A stretch of DNA of 64,000 nt, taken from positions 26,862,266 through 26,926,265 of the forward strand of contig NC_084837.1 of NCBI RefSeq assembly GCF_033115175.1. Reading direction: 5' to 3'. This stretch comes from Lepus europaeus (taxonomy: Eukaryota > Chordata > Mammalia > Lagomorpha > Leporidae). Position numbers and translations under genes: made by a program. Below the pieces are notes generated by a model. It saw only the letters and a program-made list of their open reading frames with translations, searched no databases and was not told the DNA's origin. Positions 23,480 to 35,489 of this stretch are shown piece after piece (positions within the stretch are counted from its first letter, which is position 1; the number at the start of each line of letters is the position of its first letter).

Positions 23480-23735
23480 CTTTTTTTTTTCTTCGTACTA
23501 GTTGTTGAACTCTTTACTTAGTATAGGGTTAATCATTTGAGTATAAAGTTAACTGAAAATAGATATTTCTAAGAAATAAGCATGGGAATAGGAGGAACGG
23601 TGGGAGTACAGGTGGGAGGGAGGGTATGGTGTGAAGAATCATAATGTTCCTAAATTTGTATATATGAGATGCATGAATTTTGTACTCTTTAAATGAAAAA
23701 ATCTTTTTTTAAAAGTAAAAAAATTAAAAAGACCC
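23480..23735 (+). mobile_element. Lagomorph L1 3' end, sense, 5'-truncated
   Basis: GTTGTTGAACTCTTTACTTAG, AAAGTTAACTGAAAATAGAT, a G-rich part (GGTGGGAGGGAGGGTATGG) and TTCCTAAATTTGTATATATG then an A-rich end are the pattern of an older lagomorph L1 3' end. It differs in type from the 3' ends at 30.5 and 42.9 kb. A CT-rich piece with a 15-A run (23755-23816) follows and may be a SINE tail. Confidence 0.6.
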
Positions 23736-23819
23736 CCAATAAAAGGTAGGCCAGTCAGTCTCTCTTACCCTCTATCCCTCTCTTCTCTGTGCCTTTCCAA
23801 AAAAAAAAAAAAAACCAAG

Positions 23820-26815
23820 AGTTTTGAAAAAAGTTCCAAGGATGCTTAAACCTTGAAATTTGATCTTTAGAACTATAGTATCTTTTAGTTAGGCACTTCT
23901 TATGCCTTCCTTCATGTTTCTCCCACCAGAAAGTTAGATTTGTGCTTTTGAGATGACACTAGTTTCCTAGTAAGTCCTTGAGCCCTGGTAGTGTCATGTG
24001 ACAGGGACATTTGGAAGTCTGCATTTGAGAAGGATGAACTCTTGCAAATTTTGCCCATGTCCTGTGCTCCTGATGGTTTCTGGCAAAGACACTGTGTTCC
24101 ACATTCTTTCACTCTCTTACCTTCGGATGAATCCAAAAACTATGTAATTAAAATTTACTTTCAAACATCACTGGTTGTGCCTGGGGCAGAGCACACAGGT
24201 TTTTATTTTTGGTTCAGCATAAAGAGCATATGTGCTTGTTAAAATCTTGTAAACTTGACAGCCAGCCTCATTGTAATTCCCAGAAAGCACTGTCAAAAGA
24301 AAATAACAAAAATCATGTGTGTTATACAGAATTAACTCCTGTACAATGACTAAAGGCAGGCAAAGGAAAAAACATACATTTGGATAAAAGGATTTATGTA
24401 ATATTTTGAAATTTTGAAAGATGAGGTATACAGATTTGTCTAAACAATGCAAAAACCACAAATGAAGTTGTTCAATTTAGTTTTGAAACTTAAGTAGATA
24501 ATTTAGAAATCTAATCTGCTTTTCCAGTAATTACTTCACTATTAGAGTTATCTAAATTAGTTGTTAGAAAATATATATTATCCTAAACTTGGAGAAAAGA
24601 CTAAGAGGAATAGAGTATACAAAGTTGTAATTTAGAGCATACAAAGTTGTAATGTACTACAACATATTGTACCTCCCCCTGCTAACGAAGTTAGGATTCT
24701 TGTCTATCCATTAGGCTGCTTTTATAAATTCATTCATATTTAAAATTTTTGCTTCTGTAATTTGTGAATGTTCACAAACTAGAAAAAAAGGCGATTCTTG
24801 GCTAAACTTCGCCTGTTCCCCAGTTTTCACTGAAGAAAATAAAATCTGCAAGAGCCAGATTTTTGTGTTGTGGCATTAGGGGAGGAGTGTTGACTTTTTT
24901 TCAAATCTTAGATTCTGCATGGCATCTAAGTTTGCTGAATGTGGAGTTTAGCGATAGCAAATCAATAGACCACTAAGAAAGGAAGAAAAGAGAGAGTCCC
25001 TGTTGCAAGGTGTAGCATGGTCAACCCCTCCCCCTGCCAATAATTGGTGCCTTTTCCCCCTTAGGTAGTAGGTGAATGGAGGAAAATTCTGGAGATGTTT
25101 ACAGTAACCTAAGATGAGTAGTAAAGGTAATTTCCAAAAAAACAGTAGAGTTTAAATTGAGGAAAGACATTGGAAAGATGCTTCCTTTGGCCCCTATTCA
25201 CCTAATAAGCTGGTCATTTAGAATTTACAGCATAAAGAGATTATTATTTTAGAATTAAGTTACATAATTAGTGTTGTATATATATCTCAGGTTTTGTAAA
25301 ATCATGTATGCAAATGTACAATTTGATAAGCTTTGTTCTAATATGTTTAATAGGATTCCTATCATGGTAGACTGAAGATAGTATTGGGAAACAGTTCTCC
25401 AAGAGTGTTTCACATTACTAAGCATTTTGTGTATGAGGCACCTGTGGATCTTTGTTTAGATGGCTTTACAAAGATGTCTGTGTGGTGAACAGCCTTGGAA
25501 CATAAGGTCTCCTTTCAGAGGTAAGGGCAGGCATAATTGTCACATGAGAGATGTGTGTTCTATGAGCCCAGAGTTCTCTCTTGCAGTGCAATTTACTTAC
25601 TGTATGTGTAGGTTTTCATCTGAATCTATCCATGCCACCCCTATGGAACTAGGAGTAAGAGGGAACTGGCACAAATGTGCCGAGGGTCCTTTGTTTCTGA
25701 ACCAAGAGTTCTCTTGTCTTCTTGTAGGGAACTTGTTTAAGTTTCAATCCCTTCATATTCTTACAGGTAGGATGTAAATAAATACATACTGACTAACTGA
25801 TCAGTTTTTCTGATAAATTAATGGAACTTAACTTACTATAATTAAAAAATATATATATAAATACTAGAAAAATTAAGGTATGTCCAATCTACTGAATGGT
25901 CCCTTGTAGCTGTTAATGAAAATACTTTTCAGATACTAAATAAAATGATAAGGAGGATTTCAGTGAAGCCCATTGCAAAACTGTAGTATTGGTGAGATTT
26001 TGAGTACAACTCCAAATAGAATAAAGACAGTTGGTAATTTCTAGCCACTGAGCAGAGGGAGGTGTTTGGTGGGTGGAAAATTAATAAGAGGAAGCATCAA
26101 GGGTAAAAAGATTCATGTTATACCAACTCACTAGGACTTAAGTGTAAGGCAGGACATCAAGAGTAAGAGAAGAAGGAGTTGGATCAGATACCAAGGATGA
26201 ATAAAAGTCAAAGATGGATGGATTCTCACTAACCTGACTTGAAAAGATTTTTGCTAAGATTGAGCTGGTCAGGACAAAGATAAAGGAGGTCAAAGTCTAG
26301 TCAAAAGAGCTTGACAGAGCCTAACTAAATTTGGTCAAGAACTTCAAAGAGTTCAAAAGTCAGATACTGAAAAATTCTGTTATTTATGTGGACAGAGGAC
26401 AAGCATTGGGCAGTGGACTGATGTATTTTCTCTGTAGGGAGATGTTACTTAAACATTCCTTTGCAGTAGAGGGTTTTTGCTGACTTTGTAAAGAAGAGAC
26501 ATTTAACACTTGTAATTCAGATGGCATTTCAACCAGGAAGCCTTTTAGAACAACCAAGTAAGAAATGTTTATTGCTACTACGAATGCCGGCAGCCTCTAT
26601 TTGTTTCTGAACCTGAAGTCTGGGAACTCATTCCTTTTTGCAGTATACTTTATCTTGCAACATGTGACTTCTAATTTGTATGCCTAAAATCATTATTATT
26701 TGTCTAAGATTTAAAATCCACTTTTAGGCATTATTAGACTTACATTTGTAATCCCAGCAGTACTTTCCACAAGTCCATAGTCATAGCAAGTGTTAAGACT
26801 CTAATTTCCCCTTCC
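23820..26815. other. No gene seen
   Basis: 3 kb of AT-rich DNA without recognised repeats, apart from a 22-bp tandem duplication at 24612-24655 (TATACAAAGTTGTAAT twice). The 105-codon plus ORF at 25460-25777 has no domain, no splice context and no codon pattern that I can support. Confidence 0.55.
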
Positions 26816-26817
26816 AT

Positions 26818-26867
26818 GCACTCACACACACACACACACACTCACACACACACACAAACACGCTCAC
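26818..26867. repeat. (CA)n microsatellite
   Basis: Interrupted run of about 22 CA units. Confidence 0.92.
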
Positions 26868-26871
26868 AATG

Positions 26872-26996
26872 GGTCTGTCTGCAAAAAGTTCATGGAGAAT
26901 ATATATTATGGAAGAAAATAATGTATTTCAAAGTTTCTTTGCACCAAAGTAAACTTATGTTTCAATTTCATTTTCCATGAACTTCTTGAAGCTCCC
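26872..26996. repeat. MITE-like element, copy 1
   Basis: GCAAAAAGTTCATGGAGAAT at one end pairs with TTCCATGAACTTCTTGAAG at the other. The middle holds TTTGCACCAAAGTAAACTT. Two other copies occur at 33795 and 60226. Short, ORF-free and inverted-ended: a small mariner/Tc1-like non-autonomous DNA transposon is likely. Confidence 0.55.
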
Positions 26997-27533
26997 TCAG
27001 ATACAAAGCTTCATGTTTAAGCTTTTTATTTTCAGACATTAAAATCATATAGGTTTTGTTCAGTGCATCACATTTGGAAAAAAACAGGATGGGTGATGGC
27101 TACTAAAGTACTCATGATTAATGCAACTCTTGGCAAAAATTAGCAAGGTATTACAAAACTCTAAAAAACAAAATTAGAGGTACAAGGTTTTCTTTTTGAG
27201 TTAGCTTAGTGGATGCACTATCTTTGATATTTCCAAAGCAGCTGGGTACAGCCTTCTATGAATTAACCACAAAGGGTGTCTGATTTCACTTTCTACTAAT
27301 TCAGCTCTGCTGAAATGTTTGTTTCCCTTGACATTCTCTTTTTAAATGTTGATTTTGAAGGTAGGGGTCATAATCTTCTTCACTTCTGCATGACATAAAA
27401 ATCATCATTCCCTAATAAATACTTGATCAATAAAACAAGAAGTCTTGAATTTATTATTAAATTATGAATAATATTTTATATCTAGTTATAAAAGAGATGC
27501 ATATTCATTGCAAACATTTAGAAAGTAAAAATG

Positions 27534-27596
27534 TGTATATATCCATATATATCCATATATATCTATATATATCTATATATATATATCCATATATCC
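27534..27596. repeat. (TATA/TATCCA)n low-complexity repeat
   Basis: Repeated ATATATATCC and ATATATCT units. Confidence 0.85.
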
Positions 27597-28204
27597 ATGC
27601 AACCAAAATACCAACACCAGGATACCTGGTTTTAACATGGTAATGTACATATTTCATGCTTAAATTCTTATATATTTCAAAATTTTATTAAATATGTTCT
27701 TTTAAAATGAAATCATGTGTAGGTTGTGATTAATACAAACTGCATTCAGTAAATAATATGTTCTTTTCATAAAAAGATTTATTTATTTTGAACTCAGTTA
27801 CAGAGAGGTGCAGAGAACCAGCCCCAATAATATGTTCTGAATACTTGCCTTTGACATCGACTGTTTAACAGTTTCGGACAAGCATAGTCTTTCACTATAT
27901 TGGTGTAGCACAGTTTCTTTAATGATTTTCCTGTGTTTGGAGATTTAATTTATTTTTAATTTGCTTTATTGTTAAAAATAGCATTTTGAAGAATATCATC
28001 ATGGAAAAATATCTGATATTTTAAAAGTCATTTAGGCTTATAAGCTCTGCTTTAAAATAATTTCATAAGGCTGATGTGAGTGTTTATACTGGATAGATAT
28101 TAATTTTAATTAGTTGTCAGTATTTGTTATTTGTATATACATTTTTGCTAAGTGTAGATGTGTAAAGTACTCTCAAGTAAATTTTACATAAAAAATTAAA
28201 ACAA
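27597..28204. other. No gene; possible ancient LINE-like DNA with a mini-SINE inside
   Basis: AT-rich with weak ancient LINE 3'-end likeness (TTTGCTTTATTGTTAAAAATAG). No coding potential is seen. Confidence 0.35.
27774..27826 (-). repeat. Internally deleted CSINE, antisense
   Basis: The reversed tail AAAGATTTATTTATTTTGAA and AGTTACAGAGAGGTGCAGAG join directly to the reversed 5' end ACCAGCCCC. About 270 bp of the usual body is missing. AATAATATGTTCT occurs on both sides, so the short form is bounded by one target duplication. Confidence 0.75.
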
Positions 28205-28264
28205 AGTTTCTCAATTAAAAAGCATTTAAAAGACTTGGCTAATGATCCAAATAGATTAAAAGTA

Positions 28265-28597
28265 GGGCCCGGCACCGTGGCTCACTTGGTTAATCCTCTG
28301 CCTGCAGCGCCGGCATCCATATGGGCGCCAGGTTCTAGTCCCGTTTGCTCCTCTTCCAGTCCAGCTCTCTCTCTGCTGTGGCCCGGGAGGGCAGTGGAGA
28401 ATGGCCCAAATGCTTGAGCCCCTGCACCCGCATGGGAGACTGGGAGGAAGCACTTGGCTCCTGGCTTCAGATTGGCTCAGCGCCGGCCATAGTGGCCATT
28501 TGGGGAGTGAACCAACGGAAGGAAGACCTTTCTCTTTGTCTCTCTCTCATGTCTAACTCATCTGTCAAATAAAAAAAAATAAAGTTTATTTTTAAAA
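28265..28597 (+). repeat. CSINE, sense, young subtype
   Basis: GGGCCCGGCACCGTGGCTCA, GGTTCTAGTCCCG and ACCAACGGAAGGAAGACC to a poly(A)-rich tail. AGATTAAAAGTA precedes it and AGATTAACAGTA follows the tail, a likely target duplication in L1. The CACCGTGGCTCA start and CCTCTGCCTGCAGCGCC are shared with copies at 31189 and 42456. Confidence 0.88.
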
Positions 28598-28813
28598 AAG
28601 TAAATATATAAGTAGATTAACAGTAAAAGGATGGATCAAGCAACATTCTGTATGTAAAAGAAAATTCTTGAAGAAAGAACATTAAATGTTAAAATCCATG
28701 CCAGTAAGAAATGGGATAGACAACTGTAATTCATGCAAATACCAATAAAAGAAAGCAGCCATAGTATTTTAAGCAAAATAGGTTTCAAAGTAAGGAATAT
28801 TGTCAGTAATAAA

Positions 28814-29220
28814 TGAAAGGCCACACAGAACACACTGAGCACTGGAGTTAAAGGAAAGGTTTATTGTCAGGGGGTGGAAACCCAACAGGCTGAAGAGGAA
28901 GGGTGAGAGAGGGTGAAAAGGAAAAAGGGGTCTAGAGAGAGAGGTCAAGAGAGCTTGTATGTTGGAAGCAGGTCCTATTATAACTCTGCAGAGGGTAGGG
29001 AAGTGGGAGTGATGAATCTCCTTAGGGTGCGGGTGGAGCCATCTGGTCACCTGACTTCTAGCAAGCCAGGCTGGCCTTAGGACCAGAGCTTACTGTGCAA
29101 GATAGCAAAGGGGCCAGAGTCTAAAATGGCATCTGGAGTGTATATGGACTTAGATCTGTCCAGGGCACAGAGAAGACATAAGATGGCACCATTTTACAAA
29201 CACTGAATGCAGTCTCTTCA
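28814..29220 (-). mobile_element. Solo LTR of an endogenous retrovirus, antisense
   Basis: 407 bp bounded by TG and CA. On the minus strand it starts TGAAGAGACTGCATTCAGTG, carries a TATA-type GTTATAATAGG near 28980, a polyadenylation signal AATAAACC near 28861, and ends GTGTGGCCTTTCA. This U3-R-U5 order is typical of class I (gamma-like) LTRs, though the family is not named. TAATA lies at 28807-28811 and again at 29221-29225, so a 5-bp target duplication is likely (two bases unexplained on the left). The L1 sequence continues across it. With no internal retroviral sequence on either side it is a recombination remnant. Confidence 0.78.
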
Positions 29221-29304
29221 TAATAGTAAAGAGTTATTTAATGAAGAGTCCTAAAGCATCGTATACCTACAGCAGAGTTTCAAAAACTGATAGAAAAGGA
29301 AGGT

Positions 29305-30612
29305 GAAATAGAAAATGTCAGGCCTATTAATGGCTGATCTGTACGGTGATCTGCCCTCAAGGAGACCCAACAGGCCAGTCCACTGCAGTGGCTTTCAATG
29401 TGGTAAGCCTGGGCTTCAGCAGAAGTCAGCTTGTGAAGAGCCCTGGCAGCTCTGCCAAGAGTTGGATCACTGGAAATGGACCTGCCCTGGAGTCGAAGGA
29501 TGCCCAGGTCAGAGCCACAGATCTTATTGGCTCTAAGCTGAAAAGCCCTTCACTCAGCCCAACTTCCAAAGTGACCACTGCAGCTGAGGGGATGGTCAAG
29601 TAGGGTCAGCAACATTGCAGGCAGAACTGTAAATTTCTTGTTAGAGATGCCACCTGCCTTTACCTGGCCAGCTCTCCTCCCAGGCCAGCCAAGTAATGAA
29701 AGTCAACAGAGTGCCTTCCCCTAGGAGGTTCACACCTCCCTTAGGATATACCCCATGTGAAGAGACAGATAGGTCTGGGCCTCTGAATTTACAAGGCCTA
29801 AAGCCCACCAGATTATTATCAAGCCCCTTCTATCAGGTTCTATTTGCCTCTCAATCAGAAAACTTAATTGTAGCTGAGACATCACCTTTCTTAGCTCCTC
29901 TAATAATGACTCTGTCCTTTGTTCTAGACCCTGTCTAGTGCACTTGGGCCTCATTCCTTTGTAATCATAACCTCTACTCTACCACCAATGGCTCTACTCC
30001 CAACTTGTGTGTACTGATGGTCCTCTTCCCCACTTAATGCTGTATAATTGTTCAAACCTGGTAATTGCCACTCTTAGGATCATTGGTTACTATCCTCACT
30101 CTGTCTTTTATGACCTTGTCTAAATATGATCAGAGTCGGTAAACTTGGAAGGCTTCCATAGCCTTGGCAACTCATGACGACAGCCTAGGATGGTTACTGG
30201 CGCCATAAACTAGAGTGTCAATTTGCTGGGTCAACAACAGGAGCCACTGTGCACTTGCTCCTCATGTGGGATCTCTGTCCTTAATGTGCTGTACATTGTG
30301 ATTTAATGCTATAACTAGTACTCAAACAGTATGTTTCACTTTGTGTTGCTATGTGGGTGCAAACTGTTGAAATCTTTATACTAAATTGATCTTCTGTATA
30401 TAAAGAGAATTGAAAATGAATCTTGATGCAAATGGAAGGGGAGAGGGAGCGGGCGAGGGGAGGGTTGCGGGTGGGAGGGAAGTTATGGGAGGGGGAAGCC
30501 ATTGTAATCCATAAGCTGTACACTGGAAATTTATATTCATTAAATAAAAGTTTAAAAAAAAAAGAACACAATAAAATCAAACATAAGAAAAAAAAAAGAA
30601 ATAGAAAATGTC
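29305..30612 (+). mobile_element. Young 5'-truncated L1-type retrocopy with target duplication
   Basis: Target duplication GAAATAGAAAATGTC at 29305-29319 and 30598-30612. The inserted body (29320 to about 30563) matches the reverse complement of 42856-44098 over about 1.24 kb. Reading across, I count roughly 20 substitutions, about 98% identity. It ends in the lagomorph L1 3' end: a G-rich tract at 30436-30496, then ATATTCATTAAATAAAAGTTT and a patterned A-rich tail. No ORF is intact. The 5' break and duplication show target-primed reverse transcription by L1 machinery. Confidence 0.9.
30436..30496 (+). promoter_or_regulatory. G-rich L1 3'-UTR tract (G-quadruplex-prone)
   Basis: Repeated GGGG, GGG and GGGAGGG runs (GGGGAGAGGGAGCGGG, GGGTGGGAGGGAAG, GGGAGGGGG) precede the poly(A) end. 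Such tracts are usual in mammalian L1 3' UTRs. The same tract is at 42924-42985 on the minus strand. Confidence 0.7.
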
Positions 30613-31188
30613 TCTACTCAGATTTCAATAATTTCCATACAAAAGTGATGGAGTAATTGGAGATTATTTATATAATATATCATATTAAATAAATCAATAA
30701 GGATTTAAAATTTAACAGCACTTATAACCAAATGGACAGAATTGATATTCTCCGAACAGAGCCCCTCACAACAGCAGAACACACATTCTTTTCAAGTGCG
30801 CATGATAGACTATGTTCTGGGCCATACAACGAATCTAAAGAAATTTTAAAATATTGAAACCATACAAGGTATAGCCTTTGGTCATGAAGGAATTAAACAT
30901 AATTCAAGAACAGAAAAATCATTATAAAATTCCTGAATGAGAGATAAATGATACATTTCTAAATAACCCATGGTCAAATATAAATAAAAAAAGGACTTGA
31001 AAAGGGTTTTGAATTTAACGAGGATTATAACAGTAAAAGTGAAGATGCTGGTTTTTAATTATTAGGGAAAAATTTGTGATACTAAAAATCTATATTGGCA
31101 AAGGAGAAATGTCTCAATTCTATGAACTCAGATTCTATTTTAAGAAAAAAAAAGGTGGAAAAGTTTTCTGCTATTGAAAAAGAAGGGA

Positions 31189-31513
31189 GGGGCCGTGGCG
31201 CAGTAGGTTAATCCTCTGCCTGTAGCGCTAGCATCCATATGGGCACTGGTTCTAGTCTCAGCTGCTCCTCTTCTGATCCAGCTCTGCTAAGACCTGGGAA
31301 AGCAGTGGAGGATGGCCCAAGTCCTTGGGCCCCTGCACCCACATAGGAAACCTGGAAGAAGCTCCTGGCTCCTGGCTTCGGATCAGTGCAGCTCCAGCTG
31401 TTGCAGCCAATTGGGAGTGAACCATCGGATGGAAGACCTCTCTCTCTGTCTCTCCCTCTCACTGTCTGCAGCTCTACCTCTCAATAAATAAATAAAATCT
31501 TTAAAAAAAAAAG
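31189..31513 (+). repeat. CSINE, sense, young subtype
   Basis: AGGGGCCGTGGCGCAGTAGG to CAATAAATAAATAAAATCTT. GAAAAAGAAGGGA is duplicated on both sides. Confidence 0.9.
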
Positions 31514-32304
31514 AAAAAGAAGGGAAAATAAATCATAGCAGTATTCAATGAAATAAACAGAAACAACAAAGTAAAATCAATGAAATAATTTGCTTGTTTT
31601 TGGTAAGATGTATACAATGCAAAAATCTCTAAGCAGCATGATTAGAACAAAAAGAGAAGACAGAAAATATCTGTATAAGGAATAATATCACTACAGAATC
31701 TACAGGTGCAAAAGGATAATAAAATATTACAAACAAGTTTTTGTGAATTATTTTATAACTTATATGTCCATGAATGATAGATTACCTTAATAGCTCTGTA
31801 AAAGAAATGGAATTGATAGTTAAAGACCATTTTATGAAGAAGACACAAGCTCAGAAGCTTTCATTGGGAGAATTCTATGAAACATTTAAGGAAGAAGTGA
31901 TACTCTTGCTACATGAAGTCTTCCAGAAAATTGAAGCAAAAGGATTACTGCAAGGAAATTTATTTTTGATAATGGTTAAAAGATAATTCAGAGGATAAAG
32001 ATTAGTATTTTCTACAAATTTTTTGAGAAATTACAAATCCAAATGCAAAGAATAATGATAAACAAAAACCTAAAATAACAAAATTTCTAGAAAAAAACTA
32101 TACGAATAAACCTTTGCCAACCTGTGTTAGGAAATATTTCTTAGATATGATACCAAAATGAAAATTCATGGAATAACAGCTTGATAGGTTGAATGTCCTA
32201 AAATTAAAAACATCTGCTATTTGAATAACATTCTTAAAGAAATGAAAAGGCAAGTCCATTTTGGGAGAATACATTTGCAAACTTCAGAGATGAGCATTTA
32301 GAAC

Positions 32305-32588
32305 AACAATTAAGACGCTATTTGGGATGCCTCCATCCCATACTGGAGTGCTTGGTATGACTCTGCTCTAATTCCAGCTTCCTGCTGTTACCTTGTGAGA
32401 CAGCTGGTGATGGCTCAAGTACTTGGTCCTTGTCACACACATGGGAGATCCAAATTGAGTTCAAGCCTCCTGGTTCCAGACAGGTTCAGTCGGAGCTATT
32501 GTGGGCATTTTGGGGAGTGAAACAGCAGTTGCAGTCTGTCAGTCTCTGCCTCTCTGCTCTTCATAAGTAAATAAATTTTTTAAAAGAA
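32305..32588 (+). repeat. CSINE, sense, old
   Basis: GATGCCTCCATCCCATACTGG, TGGGGAGTGAAACAGCAG and ATAAGTAAATAAATTTTTTA. The 5' end is decayed. It lies in the ORF2 3' part of the sense L1. Confidence 0.7.
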
Positions 32589-33794
32589 TACCTAAAATTG
32601 GAAAGTCTCAAAATTCAAGTAAACACAAGCCCAATATAAATGGGCAAATAATTGAGCATACTTTTCGCTTAGTATGGTTTATGACAGGAAATCAGCTCAT
32701 ACAAAGATACTTAGCATCATTAGTTACCATGTAAATACCAAACAGATATCTTAATGAGATATGAGAAAACATTTATTAAAATAGTTTAAATTAAAAACAG
32801 TGACCATATAAAGTGCTCTTAAGGATGTGTAGCAACTATACATTCAAATACTGCTAATAGGGTTGTAAAATGGTACAACTAATTTTGAAAGAGTTTGGTA
32901 GTTTCTTAAGGCTTAAAAAATATATATACATATGATTCGATCATATGTATGTGTTTTCTCTAGGTACTTATCCCCCAGTAAACAAATAACATGTTTGTCC
33001 TAATATTTTTACACAGATGTTCATAATAGCTTTATTTGTTTTAGCTAATAAAAACTCTAGAAAAATCCATATATCAACTAGTAGTGGAATGGATAAATAA
33101 ATTGTGGTATATCCATACCATAGAATAGTATTTAGGAGTAAAAGAGAATGAACTGTTATTGCTCATAAAATAGGTAATCTTCAAAATAGTTATGCTGATG
33201 GAAGGAAGCCAGAAAACGGAGAGGATAAACAATGTGATTCCCTTTATCTTAAGCTTAGAAAATACAAAGTAATGTATTATGTTGGAAACCAAGATTATTT
33301 GCCAAGGAAGGTAAGAGGCAAGGATCTAAGGAGGGAATGGCAAAGGTGTATGAGAAAACTTTTGGGGTTGAAAGATATGTTTGTTATCTAGATTGGGATA
33401 ATAGTTTAAAGGATATCTCAGTATGTCAAAATCCTTCAGATGGCAAACTTTAAGCCCATCAGTTGTTGTCAATATATTAATTATATTTCAACACAAAATG
33501 ATGAAAAAGTATTGTGTTCCTTGATTTTGATTTGAGTAACTAATCTAGATATTTATTTTAGAAACTATTCAGTAATTGCTAATTGCACATGACCTTGTGC
33601 TGAGTCTACCTGTATGAAGCACTATATTATGATTTTCCTTTTTAGCTTTTTTAAACAAGTAATTTAGCCTCTTTTTAAACAAGTAATAAAAGTATCTGTG
33701 TAACAATTTTGAAGACAGCTTCAAAATGATTTAAACATGAAAGAAGTGATGGATAGACGTGCTTAACTTTAATTTGTTAAATATCTCGTTACAA

Positions 33795-33922
33795 TGAGTC
33801 TGCTTCAACAAGTTCATGGAAAGGTGGGATTAAAATATGTTTATTCTGGTGCAGAAATTTTGAAATACCTGCATAATTTTTCATAATATATATTTTACAT
33901 GAACTTTTTGAAGATCTCTAGT
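33795..33922. repeat. MITE-like element, copy 2
   Basis: GCTTCAACAAGTTCATGGAA at the left pairs with ACATGAACTTTTTGAAG at the right. The middle has TTTATTCTGGTGCAGAAATTTTG. Related to the elements at 26872 and 60226. Confidence 0.55.
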
Positions 33923-34602
33923 ATTTATACCTCAAACTGACATTTTAAGGCATCTACAAACTTTTTCCATTTGAACAAGCTTTTAAGTTCATTAAGATCA
34001 GCTATATATTGTATAGTTCAGCTTGAATACTCTTGTGCTTGGTGAATGTGTATTATGTGGGAAGAGGAAAATATTTCAAGGTTCTTGTTTTGCAAATTTA
34101 CAAATTAGGATGTCTGCTTCCAAGAAGAGGATGAGGTATTTCTTGTGAATGCTGATTTACAAACTGATAAAACTAGGACAGTTTCTTCAGCTCTTCACAT
34201 AACAAGGCCTTCTATTGTTACAGATAATTCCTTCATATGCTGATTTAATTTTCTTTGGATAAATTCCCAGGGGTGGAATGGCTGGGTCATATGTTAGATT
34301 TATTTTCAGATTTCTGAGGAATCTCCATACTGTTTTCCATAATGGTTGTGCTGTTTTACATTTCCACCAACAGTGTATTAGGTTACCTTTTTCTCCGCAT
34401 TCTCCTCAGTATCAGTATTTGTAATTTTTTTGATTTTTGAATGATAGCCTTCCTAACTGGAGTGAGATGGACCCTCATTGTGGTTTGTATTTGCATTTCT
34501 GAAGCCTAGTGATCCTGAGCTTTTTTTCATATCTGTAGGCCATTTGTATCTCCTCCTTTGAAAAATTCCTGTTCATATCTTACATGTCTTAGCCCATTCC
34601 TT

Positions 34603-34635
34603 TTTTTCAAAGATTTATTTATTCGAAAGGCAGGA

Positions 34636-34679
<44 letters not shown>

Positions 34680-34716
34680 AGGGAGAGAGAAAGAGAGTGA
34701 ACAAGTGAGTGAGCAC
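34603..34716 (-). repeat. CSINE tail fragment with (GA)n, antisense
   Basis: AAAGATTTATTTATTCGAAAGG followed by about 17 GA units and GTGAACAAGTGAGTGAGC. Only the 3' end of a SINE is present. Confidence 0.6.
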
Positions 34717-35489
34717 CATTTCTGAACTGGATTGTTTGTTTTATTGTTGTTGATTTTCCTTATATATCCTGGATATTAATCCTTTATCAGATGTGTATTT
34801 TGCAAGTATTTTCTCCCATTCTGCTGGTTGCCTCTTGGCTTTGTTGAGCTTACTGTATGGAAGCTTCTTAACTTGGCGTAATCCCACTGGTCTATTTTTG
34901 CCTTTATTGCCTATGCTGCTTGCGGTCAGTTCTTGGAAAGTTTGGTAGAATTCACCATACAGCCATTTGTCCCTTGACTTTTCTTTGTTGGGAGGATCCT
35001 TCTTAATGATTCTATCTGCATCTCGTTTTTGGATATATTTAAGTTTCCTATGTGTTCATTACTAAATTTTGGTAAATTTTATGTGTTCAAAAATCTATCC
35101 ATTTCATCTAGATTTTCCAAGTTGCTAGCATAAGTCAGTTTGTAGTAATTCCTGAAGATTCTCTTTAATTCTGTGGTATCTACTGTAACATCTTGTTTTT
35201 CATCTATAATTCTATTCATTTAGATCACCCCCCCCCTTATTTTGGTTAATTGGGCTAATGCTGTATCATTTTTTTCAAAAAAAGACAGCTTTTCATTTCA
35301 CTAATTTTTTATATCTTTATTTGGTTTCATTTTGTTTAGTCTTTCTCTATTTTTTATTATTTTCCTTATTATTATTTTTGGGTTTGGTTTGTTTTTGTTT
35401 TTCTAGATCCTTGAGATGCTTTGTTAGATTATTATTTGATGCTTTTTCAACTTCTTGATGTAGCACCAATTGCTGTAAACTTCCCTCAT

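Larger units (their letters stand above)
28205..33490 (+). mobile_element. Old L1 ORF2 to 3' end, sense, with five nested insertions
   Basis: Sense ORF2 landmarks in order: TCTCAATTAAAAAGCATTTA (28211), AACTGTAATTCATGCAAATA (28721), ATCGTATACCTACAGCAGAG, AACAGCAGAACACACATTCT (30771), ACCCATGGTCAAATATAAAT, TGGGAGAATACATTTGCAAA (32262), CATCATTAGTTACCATG (32716), then the 3' region with GGTATATCCATACCATAGAA (33105). It is broken by stops throughout. Insertions inside it are a CSINE (28265), solo LTR (28814), young L1-type retrocopy (29320), CSINE (31189) and an old CSINE (32305). Confidence 0.75.

Noticed and set aside
25460..25777. 105-codon plus-strand ORF considered as an exon
   Set aside because: No recognisable protein, no clear splice acceptor/donor pair, and no neighbouring exon-like sequence.
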